Shown: one piece after another, positions 54,894 to 64,000 of the stretch
How the letters are laid out: each line of letters begins with the position of its first letter
Position numbering within the stretch: the stretch's first letter is position 1
Assembly: GCF_025370935.1 (NCBI RefSeq)
Contig: NC_133491.1
Span: 467,738 to 531,737 of the forward strand
DNA from: Choristoneura fumiferana
Taxonomy: Eukaryota; Arthropoda; Insecta; Lepidoptera; Tortricidae
Reading direction: 5' to 3'
DNA length: 64,000 nt
Notes under the pieces: model-generated
Told to the model about the DNA's origin: nothing
What the model saw: the letters and a program-made list of their open reading frames with translations, nothing else
The model's database searches: none
Made by a program: the position numbers and the translations under genes

Positions 54894-55939
54894 TTTTTAG
54901 CTTTGTAAAATTTAGGTTTGTTTAGTTATTTTGATTTTTTTTAATAAATGAATAATTATTGTTCACTTAATAAATAATCCAGCTGAGAACATTTATGATG
55001 TATTGATATAAGTACGAATTTTTTTCAAAGTTTTGACGAAATATATTTTTTTTTATCAAAGAAAAAAAACGGATACCTAAAATTTTTCCGGTGAATTATA
55101 AAGTCATGCTAATGAAAGGAATCATTAGAGCGACCTTTAAACTCTTTTCCGCTTTAGACTTATATTTGTTGCAACTTCTATAGTTCGTAAAACACTGCTG
55201 TGGGTTTCGCTACAAGCCAACTCTTCTTTTTGTCTTCAAATTAGTAGCCTCCGTCCACTGTTAGCGGTTTGTGTGAAACTCTTGTCTTTGAAAGATACCT
55301 TGTTCTAAAGTAAATGTCATTTCACGGCTTTGTGTTGCCCCTTAATTAGACTTGTTTTCTTTCATTGGTTGGCGTCGAGTGCTTGCTGCTTAATGTGTTA
55401 CAAAAATCTTTCTTGGCAAGACCAAGAAATCGCTTTGTCTCTTTTAAGTTCAGTGTCATTTAGACTTTACTTTATAACATTATTCTCGACTGTAGCCTTT
55501 CTTCTCTAAGTTGTCTAGGGGCATGTAGCATTATTAAGGCTAATAATTATTATTATTAGTCTGGGTTGGTGTCCCACTGCTTAGCAAAAACTTACCCCGA
55601 TGTCCTCTGTTCCTCCCGTTCCAAAGTAAAATGTATATATTAATGTTAAAGTGTTTGTAAAGGTAAAAAGTGAATATAACTTATAATCTATACCTGTAAA
55701 ATAGTACGCAGATGAACTGGAAGATAAACTACGTAATACTTGTGTAATGCCGTCTCTGTCTATTGGAACAAAACAAACAAAGACGGCATCAATGGATGGT
55801 GAAACAGGGGGTTAGACTAGAGATAGTTTATAAATCTATTAAGTAGAGTCAATATTTAATAAAAATAATATGTACAGCCTTTACTTCCGATTAAGCAGAT
55901 ATACAATACAATATAATAATAATGATATTATAATAGTAA

Positions 55940-56210
55940 TCTTCTACGGCCTCAGAGCTCGAACAAATGCTGCAAGATTCCAGCTCTGCAAGCCTTCTGG
56001 TTGGACTTCTGATGAACCGGTCGAAAACACAGTTTATGACCCACAGCACACAACGTAGGATTGAGGTGGACGGGCACGTCATACACGACGAGTTTATCTA
56101 CTTGGGCTAGGTAGTATCTTTCAGCAATAGGCAGGATAAAGAAGTGGAAAGGCGTATCGACAATGCCTGGAAGAGCTTATGGTCCATGAAGAAGCTATGG
56201 AAGGGCAACG
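55940..56210 (+). pseudogene. RTE reverse-transcriptase fragment
   Basis: Translation gives LEQMLQDSSSASLLVGL, NRSKTQFMTHSTQRRIEVDG, an internal stop after FIYLG, then NRQDKEVERRIDNAWKSLWS. This aligns with the region just after FADD in the intact element at 22324-25492 (for example NRQGKEIDKRIENAWRSYWS). It is a dead internal fragment, followed at once by an (AATAG)n tract. Confidence 0.8.
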
Positions 56211-56222
56211 CTATGAGCAATG

Positions 56223-56290
56223 GAATAGAATAGAATAGAATAGAATACGTTTATTTGTGGAACATAGGTGTACATAATCGATCTTAAAAG
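56223..56290 (-). mobile_element. (AATAG)n-bounded retroelement 3' end
   Basis: (AATAG)5 then aatacgtttatttgtggaac. Directly follows the dead RTE fragment at 55940-56210. Confidence 0.45.
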
Positions 56291-56486
56291 CATAACATTC
56301 AGGAATCTCTATGTTTATGTAATGGCTAATAAAAAAATAAAAAGTAATAATATATTTATAAAGATATTTATTGTACAGAACAATAGTAAGCGATACAGAA
56401 ATCAGGCACATACAGAAAATTTGAAGGTAAACAAAAAACGACTTTATCGTTTAAATACCTCTTCCAGGCAACCTTTTAAGTAAATA

Positions 56487-56950
56487 GAAAAAAAGCGACC
56501 AAGTGCGAGTCGGACTCGCCCATGAAGGGTTCCGTAGTAGCAAGTATCATAATATAAAAGTTTTCTTTACTTTTCGATTTATGACGTATTAAAAAAACTA
56601 CTTACTAGACTGACGTATTAAAAAAAAATACTTACTTGCGCAAACTATTTAGTTTAACCTCAATATCATTTTTGAAGACCTATCCATAAATACCCCACAC
56701 GTATGGGATTGATGAAAAAAATTTTTTTTCAGTTTCAGTTCTAAGTATGGGTAACCCCCATAATTTATTGTTTTTTTTTCTATTTTTGTGTGAAAATCTT
56801 AATGCGGTTCACAGAATACATCTACTTACCAAGTTTCAACAGTATATAGTTCTTATAGTTTCGGAAAAAAGTGGCTGTGACATACGGACGGACAGACAGA
56901 CAGATAGACATGACGAATCCATAAGGGTTCCGTTTTTTGCTATTTGGCAA
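56487..56950 (+). mobile_element. Interspersed repeat with gggttccgt ends
   Basis: Starts aaaaaagcgaccaagtgcga, gtcggactcgcccatg, then gggttccgtagtag. Has a (GACA)n tract near 56890 and ends ataagggttccgttttttgc. Confidence 0.68.
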
Positions 56951-57390
56951 CACATTTGGAACACAAAAAATATAAATAACATTATGGATAGGGTGGATGA
57001 GTTTTTTATAATTTTTTTAAGGGCGGAGTCGCGGGTGATTGCTCGTTTGTAATAAACCTGCAAGTTCGTTTCCTATTTAAAAAGTAATGCGACATATTTC
57101 CGCACGGGGTTCGATTCCCGTGCGCTAGAACACGAACACGGCGAATGCATTTACTTGTTTAGTCTGCGGGAAATATTGTTGTGCTTCAAAAATAACGTTT
57201 TATTTATTTTTCCGGGTGCACTGGGACTCCTTTACTGAGAAAAATACAAGATAAATGTATGTATGTTAAAAATGTTAACGTACAGTATAAAAAATAGCAA
57301 TATTATATTGTTAATTCGATGTTTGTGTGTCTGAATGGATTGAATTTTCGCCAGCAGGTGAACCAGAAGCAAGCATTACCTTTGCTTCCA

Positions 57391-57599
57391 TCTATACTAA
57401 TATTATAAAGAGGTAAAGTTTGTGAGGTTGTACGGGGTAATCTCTGGATTTACTGAACCGATTTAGATAAAATTCGGTACACTGATAGATTGATTTTCGG
57501 GGAAGGACATAGGATAGTTATTATCCCGAAAAATTGCATAGTTCCCGGGGGATAGCGATAAACGAAGTCTATGCGGGCGGAGCCGCGAGCAACAGCTAG
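57391..57599 (+). mobile_element. Non-autonomous Helitron-like element
   Basis: Starts tctatactaatattataaag, ends gcgggcggagccgcgagcaa plus cagCTAG at 57596-57599. Flanked by A (57390) and T (57600). Confidence 0.82.
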
Positions 57600-60500
57600 T
57601 AGATGATAAGTTACGAAAGGCAATCTTGTTTTTTGCTCGAACTACAAACCAATTTATACAGAACCCTCAGTGTGCAAGTGAGACTAACACTTTCACAGAT
57701 TTTTGGTTTTTATTTTATTTTTGCATCATGCATGCAAAATGTTGTTTCAATGTTTTAAAGATGCAACGTATGAAATGTTAGGTTTAGAATTCTGTTTTAA
57801 AATACTGCTCAGATTTTTAAGGTTTATTTCGCACCTCGCACCCTCAATTTCTGAGTTGTGAATCTTTGTTATTTTTGCGAAAAATTCCTTCTAGCTGTTG
57901 CTCGCAACTTCATCTTTATACCGTGTGAAAATTTAGCATTTTCCCGGGATAATAAAGCTCAAGTTAATCTGTGATCTTGTAGCATTCTATCTGTTAAAGA
58001 ATTTTTTTAATAAGTTAAGTAATTCCAGAGATACACACATACTAAGGGTGGGGGCAAAAAGAGCGTAATTTTCGCTGCATTGGGGTTCTTACGAACGGGA
58101 TTTTTGAATCTTATTTTGATAAGTTGTCGCAAAATGATAAATTAAACCGAATTAAGTGGCTCGTTGCAAGTCACAACAAAAAAATAGGCTGCTAAATAAA
58201 AATAATCCAGATTAATTATAAACACCTCGTATTGGTATAGATCAACGATTCTTAACCTTTCAGTGATGCGGGACCATTTAATTTTTTTTGCCCTGCCACG
58301 AACCACTCTTCCGTTCGTTCGGACTACTCGTCCGGTTCTACGTTAGTAGAGTATAGTTCAATAAACTATATCAGAGTTTATATTTTACAGTGCTCCTGGG
58401 ACGCGGCGGCGAGTACAGTCGCGTCCACGTTATTATATTAAACGGTGGCCTTTCTTTTAAAATAGTTCCGTGTATTGGTAAAGGAAATGGCAGACTTATC
58501 TTTGGAACTCACTCAGCTTATTGCAGATCACTATGGAATTATGAACAACAAATTGAATTGTACAGGTTGATGGCGAGCGTTGTAGCCAGGTTGTTACCGA
58601 CATACTGTCTCGACCACATTTTTGTGAGTGATTATTGTGATTAATTTCTTGAAACATTTTTACGAGTAGATTTACTTGTTCCAGCCTTTCCAAAAGCGCT
58701 GGTGTCTATCCATGTAAAGGAGACTTTTGGGGTCTACTCACAGACTAAACGTTTTAATTTTAATTTTGACAAAGCATATAACCATGTGTGGCCTATAACA
58801 GGGGCAAATAATTAAAACGTAGATCGTACTCGTCAAACTCAACAACATTACTTCAGCGACTTTTAAAAATAATTCGTTTTTTATACACTTTAAAGTTTAT
58901 TCGAAGAAGCAATATAAAGCAAAATGTTTGATATTTGTAGCGTGACAGGCGACGTCACTTGAGTTAAGTTTTGATTTTAATTAAGTGGGACCATGATGAT
59001 CCAATTACCAGTGATATTACACATTGTACAATGGCGGAATGAAAAGGTTGACCAGTTTACAAATAAATTCGTTTACACGTGGCAAGCACGTGTTACCTTT
59101 TTGAATGACATTATGACGGAATATGTCATACTCGGTCGATAAAGCAGTTACACTGAGCAAGCAAAAACAGACCTTAAAGGTGGTCAAGCTTTTTATTCCG
59201 CGACTGTACATTCGACAATTTTTTATTTTTTACTGAAAAAATATTTACTCAATCGGCTGTGCGTGTTTTATAACGCAGCTTTTAATAATTTAGTAGAGAC
59301 GAAATCTTTCTAACAAGAAGAAAACGGAAGATTTTTTAGATTTTCGATCCCCGTCACTCATGGACGCAACAAAAAACAGGTATTATTAAAAAAGAAAGAC
59401 AAACCGAAGCGTGACGGCGATCAAAAGGGCATTATTACTTGCCAAGACAATACTGTCTTCAAAGGAAAAGGTTTTGCTGTCCGCTTGCTGAGAATTTAAC
59501 AAAACAAACCTAAGTCCAAAGCAATAAGATTCTGACTTAATAAATTTAACGGCAGATATAAGTTGGTTATTTCGTAGATATGAGCCCGAATTACTGACAT
59601 TTTCAGCCTTTAAATTCCTTTTGCAAAATCAATGGAAGCAGGAAAAGTCAAGTCGATTGAAAATAAAATAGGATTCTTTTTTTTTTCTCAACTAGGAAGG
59701 AAACAAGCAAGCTCTTATGACAGATAACTCCTGTTCACTGCTAAAATAATTCTAATAAAAAAAACACTGGCGTATTTTACAAAAAAAAACAGTAGTTTTA
59801 AATAAAGTAACGGAGTTTTTCTATGCAAATGCAATAAATAGTGTGTTTTTTGTTTGTATGGAGTAATTTCTGGAACTAAAGAGCCCAGAACCAGAGTCCA
59901 AGACATCCTTCAGTAAAAGCTTTTTTCACTATCCTTAATTGATATAGGCTACTATTATTCATCCCAAGAGACTGTAAAGTTCACGCGAGATATTGATGGA
60001 ATTGCAAGCAACAGCTTGTGTTTAATTAACTTGTAAGTTTCACAGTCAACTTTTGTTGTTTAGATACTTCTGACTTTTCAAATTCTTCGATCGCCAAACA
60101 TCTGTTTCTATGTTCTTTCAGATAACATTTATTGTGTTGAGATACGATTCGATATTTTCATCCACTGAAAAGAAATTGCTATATTTGTCACATTCAAGAT
60201 GATATAATGCAAAACTGAATGTAAGTAGGTATATCGTAACTTTTATTGAGAAAAAAATTGTCTCACACAAACTCGATACAATATTTCAATTTATGAACCC
60301 CACGTCACTCCACATTTGCAAAGCAATTTAAAAAGGATCGAAAACATGTACACGGAATGTCTAATGACCCATTCAACATTTCTGTTAACTCATCTCGATC
60401 CACTTTATCTTGGACTGTCGCTCCCCCCTCAACAGCTACTATACAGGGTTTTCAGGAGGCTTCGTTGAGAGATAACGTGTCAGTTTATAGTGGTCGGTGG

Positions 60501-62520
60501 TAACAAATTATGCCTAAACAAGTCCAGTGAAGCCGTCAGGGAAGACGAATGTGCTCTAACTTGTGGGGCTCATAATTTGACAGACATTTTGTTGGTAATC
60601 GTGTAGGACGTAGTTTGCGACTGTATTTAGATTTTACGCAGCTTGGTAATTTTTCAAATTATCATCCAAGCAAGTAGTTGTTATAAATTTAGCTGTTTTG
60701 CGTCCATTGTATCTTCAAAGAAATATACAAGATATTTCAAATAAGCACCTGTTTTTCTGTCCATATTATTTTTATAGTCATAAGAATATGCAGACTATAC
60801 AGAAATTTTACAAGCTTAACTCACAGCCCAAATCTTCCAAGAGATAATCCGGCTACATCCCTACATCTCCACATTTATGTATTTATTTACAAAGATTCTC
60901 GCAGACGCCTGATTGAACACATACAAAAGATATGTTACGCAAAAGCGAACAGTTACCACAATTTGATAAACTGTGGCGAAAATGGAAAGGAGGTACACGA
61001 CGTTTTTGTTTTGTAAGATAAATCGTTTAGACTGTCTTCATGTTCTTTTTACGATTATGATGTTAGTGATTGAAAATCGAGGCCGTTCTTGATAATATAC
61101 TATCTTTCATGTACCGTTTTTTACGAAGAACCGGTTTTAACCGCTGATTCCCTTCCATGAAAGAATGAAAAGCAACTTGTGCCTTTAAAGTCTTCAAGAA
61201 ATTTTAATATGCTGACAAATTTCAAGATTTTAGCGCCAGTGGTTTGGATTGTGGGCTATCTGCTAGTAATTTAGTCAGACTGTTACCTTACTCTTTTATA
61301 AATACAGATAAAATAGTCTTAATAGATATTTTCGTGACTAAAACTAGACCGAATGTGGAATGGAAATGTTTTCGCTTTTTAAAAGGCCTTTACCCGAGAT
61401 GTCAAACTCCATTTTTGGCGACTTCCTTGTGCTGTTCTATCGATATATTCATTGGATCCAACGTTCTGAATCTCATTATACACGGAACGTTGGTCTAATA
61501 CGAGTCATTACGTTACGACGTGTTTTACAAGTTGATATAATGCGGCAATTGTCGCCGATTTGCATATAAGAATGGGGAACGTTTTTGGAATTGTTTATTG
61601 TACATTTTTTGCGGAATTGCTGTCTCATTCTTTATTTTCGTGCGTTATTTCTTGCCAATTTATGGATTCGGCTGAGATTCGTACTTTTGTGTTTATGCTC
61701 GGTTTGTTTTTGAGGAATACTTTGAGTGATTTATAACATAGGGCTCATAATAGTACCCTGAGGAACACTAGAATATTTTCTGCAAATATAGTTTTATCGA
61801 GTTTCAACTTCCTATAGTTTTAAATGCACTGGTAAATAAGTTCACTCTCTTCAATGCATATTCGCCCACTGCAAGATTTTCTGCATCCAGATCGGTTTAA
61901 TAAGTTTTCTTCTTCCAAATATACTTTCAATTTTATTTAGAACTAGCTTTTGCCCGCGACTTCGTCTGCGTAGATTTTTTATATTTACAAAATACTCGAT
62001 AGGAATGAAGTTAATGTCCCGCATTGGCCGTTTCGTGGAATTTTCGAAAAATCCCTTCAAACTACAGCTAAACAATCAACTGAAAAATCTGATCATGATC
62101 AATAAGTTTCACATCTAAATTGCTCAAGAAATAAGATTTTTATTTTTCGCTTACTATTTTCCTACATCGAGTGATCGCAAAGATTGGATTGCATCGCAAC
62201 CCAGCCTCGCGCTGGCTTGCCGTTTCAGCCGAAAGCGAAGCGGCCTGCCTGGCTAGAGCGCCACTGAGTCTCCCATCGCGATCTTCCTCAGACTCCTGAG
62301 ACCGTGCCGTGCCCCTGGTAGTCCTAATGCGCTGCGAGACTTTCGCAAAAGATTCGTTTTTTTCGGGAAGGCATGGTAACGCCTAAAAAATGCGAGTCCC
62401 AATTCCGAAATCGTTTGAAATTTACTCCGCAAAAGAAAGAGAAAAATGTTTTTTTTTTTTAAGTACTCACCTTCGTGACAATTATTAAGTGCTTAAAAGA
62501 GGCAATACGTATGAATATGG
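57600..62520. other. Largely unique intronic sequence
   Basis: Besides the Helitron end at 61943 and a likely repeat near 58250-58330 (cctttcagtgatgcgggacc), I see no exon, RNA gene or clear element. A GC-richer 200-bp patch at 62195-62380 is unexplained. Open stretches here (for example 61244-61498) lack codon-usage or motif support. Confidence 0.5.
61943..62075 (-). mobile_element. Helitron-like 3' end
   Basis: CTAGcttttgcccgcgactt in antisense at 61943, followed by ttcgtctgcgtagatttttt. The other end is not defined. Confidence 0.5.
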
Positions 62521-63001
62521 ATGTTTCATAGTTCCCCATAAGATGGCACTGTGAAATGTGTGTCAATTAATTTATTGTCGTTTAAATTTGTTATATTATT
62601 TAATCAATTACCTAAATTTCTTGATATCCGTACTCCTTCTTTTAAACTTAGTCAATTTGGCTAAATCAGCGCCATCTGTTAGTGTAGCAGGGTACTCGAT
62701 AGTCGTACAACACTTGAAAATAAGTCTGCACCTCCTTCCTAAGTAGCGTCATAAGATTCAGGTGCAAACTTAACTTAATCAAGAGTAGCGGCTACCGCCC
62801 CCCCCCCCTCTTTTAGGGGTAAGATTTTTAAAGTCTATATAACCTGACCGGGGATTTTCTCGCCAGATTAGTAAAGCTTGCATGAAAATCCGTTCAGCCG
62901 TTTTCACGTGATGCGTGGTCAAATAAACAGATAAACAGACAAAAATTCTAAAAACTTTTGGAACGTGTTCTGTTATCGATTCTAAGTATCCCCAGCCAAC
63001 T
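62521..63001 (+). repeat. ~0.5-kb direct repeat, copy 1
   Basis: From aagatggcactgtgaaatg through agcgccatctgttagt and ccgttcagccgttttcacgt to ctaagtatccccagccaact. Contains a C12 run near 62799. Second copy at 63367-63893. Confidence 0.75.
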
Positions 63002-63096
63002 TTTGTATAGTATAAGATAGATGTATAGAATTATACTCGTACGCGTGTTGATATGTGTGTTGATTTTACCATTAAGTACTTATAGTTCTTTTTTTA

Positions 63097-63299
63097 GCAT
63101 TAGAAAAAAGGCAAGCGATCTTGATGTGTTTTTTATTGAAAAAAACTTTTGAAAAATAAGTCACAGCAAATAGTAACAATTAGCAAGGATTATAATGATC
63201 ATTTACATGCTTTTAGTATCATAAAAGTAATAGTAACTGTTTTTTAAAACGTTTTTCAATAAAAAGACTCGTCAAGATTGTTTACCCTATTTCTAATGC
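63097..63299. mobile_element. Foldback MITE between the two 0.5-kb direct repeats
   Basis: Arms gcattagaaaaaaggcaagc and gtttaccctatttctaatgc, plus gatcttgatg / cgtcaagattg, pair over about 55 bp. Confidence 0.65.
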
Positions 63300-63366
63300 A
63301 AAAAAAAAACTAAGTATAACTATGTAAGTAAACTCTTTTTATTAGTTTACTCCATTACATACTGTT

Positions 63367-63893
63367 TACCCAGTTCTCCAAAAGATGGCATTGTAATGTG
63401 TGGCAATTACTTTATTGTCGTTTAATTTTAGTCGTATCATTAAATCAATTAAATTATTCAATTATTTGTTTATATCCGTACTCCCTCTTTTAAACTTAGA
63501 GTTAATTTGGCAAAATCCTTCCTTACTCGAGTCACAAAGTTATTAATTTCAGCGCCATCTGTTAGTTTATCAGGGTACTTGATAGTCATAGCACGTATTT
63601 GAAAACTTGAAGGTGGAAACTTAACTCAATCGAATCGAATGTAGTAGCTACCTCCACTTTTAAGGGTTGAATTTTTATACCCTAAGGGTCGAATTTTTAT
63701 AGCCTATAACCTGGCCGGGGATTTTCACGTCAGATTAGTAAAGTTTGCATAAAAATCCGTTCAGCCGTTCTCACGTGATGCGCGGTCAAATAAACGACAA
63801 ACAGATAAACAGATAAACAGACAAACAGACAAAAATTCTAAAAACTGTTGGAACGTGTTCTGTTATCGATTCTAAGTATCCCCAGCCAACTTT
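63367..63893 (+). repeat. ~0.5-kb direct repeat, copy 2
   Basis: Same order of blocks as 62521-63001 with insertions: a doubled aagggt(t/c)gaatttttata and a longer (AACAGATA)n stretch near 63785-63830. Confidence 0.75.
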
Positions 63894-64000
63894 TTTTCGA
63901 ATATCTTCCATGTACAGACTTTCGACCCTCTTCAGCTTTATTATATGTATAGATTAAATTCAGCGTCACTTGCCTTTTAAATCCGAATCGCCGCGTCGCC

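Noticed and set aside
61244..61569. Two overlapping plus-strand frames near 61.3-61.6 kb
   Set aside because: Neither shows a motif, and AT-rich unique DNA of this length easily gives 70-85 codons open.
1..64000. CRISPR arrays, bacterial operons or riboswitches
   Set aside because: Spliced exons, LINE/SINE/Helitron content and TSDs show animal nuclear DNA; no spaced identical repeats of CRISPR type.

Overview
This is a stretch of an insect nuclear genome, almost certainly a moth or butterfly (Lepidoptera). The non-coding part is AT-rich and packed with short mobile elements of lepidopteran type: Helitron-like elements ending in CTAG, SINEs with tRNA heads and RTE-like tails, (TGA)n-tailed RTE fragments, and foldback MITEs. 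The few host coding segments are GC-rich exons with insect-type splice sites.

The host gene is dystrophin, on the + strand. Three internal exons (20509-20720, 28749-28903, 31889-32030) encode consecutive spectrin-repeat rod sequence, and their splice phases chain without error into 169 residues. The intron after 31889-32030 runs to the window end (at least 32 kb). It holds a near-perfect recursive splice site at 35612/35613, followed by a 53-nt candidate RS-exon. At 47841-48560 there is a GC-rich, proline-rich coding exon with a near-ideal Kozak start and a phase-0 donor. I read it as the private first coding exon of a short dystrophin isoform. The acceptor of exon 28749 is preceded by a tandem array that copies the whole 3' splice site four times.

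The largest mobile element is a full-length RTE-clade LINE at 22324-25492, with an intact endonuclease-RT open frame, an A-tail and a 9-bp target site duplication (TSD). Many 5'-truncated RTE pieces and RTE-tailed SINEs surround it, often with perfect 7-13 bp TSDs. Three of these (4575-4907, 14757-15001, 44637-44956) have an inverted 5' part, as expected from twin priming. A second kind of retroelement remnant (53330-54893) has a YLDD reverse transcriptase and a zinc-knuckle plus PD-(D/E)XK-like tail, broken by one frameshift.

Region by region: 1-20.5 kb is intron upstream of the first visible exon, with AT-rich microsatellites, RTE/SINE fragments and Helitrons. 20.5-32 kb holds the three rod exons, with the RTE in the first intron. 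32-47.5 kb is long intron with tandem duplications, MITEs and SINEs. 47.5-48.6 kb is the alternative first exon. 48.6-64 kb is intron with the YLDD retroelement, foldback elements and a pair of direct ~0.5-kb repeats. I see no genuine tRNA, rRNA, CRISPR or bacterial feature.
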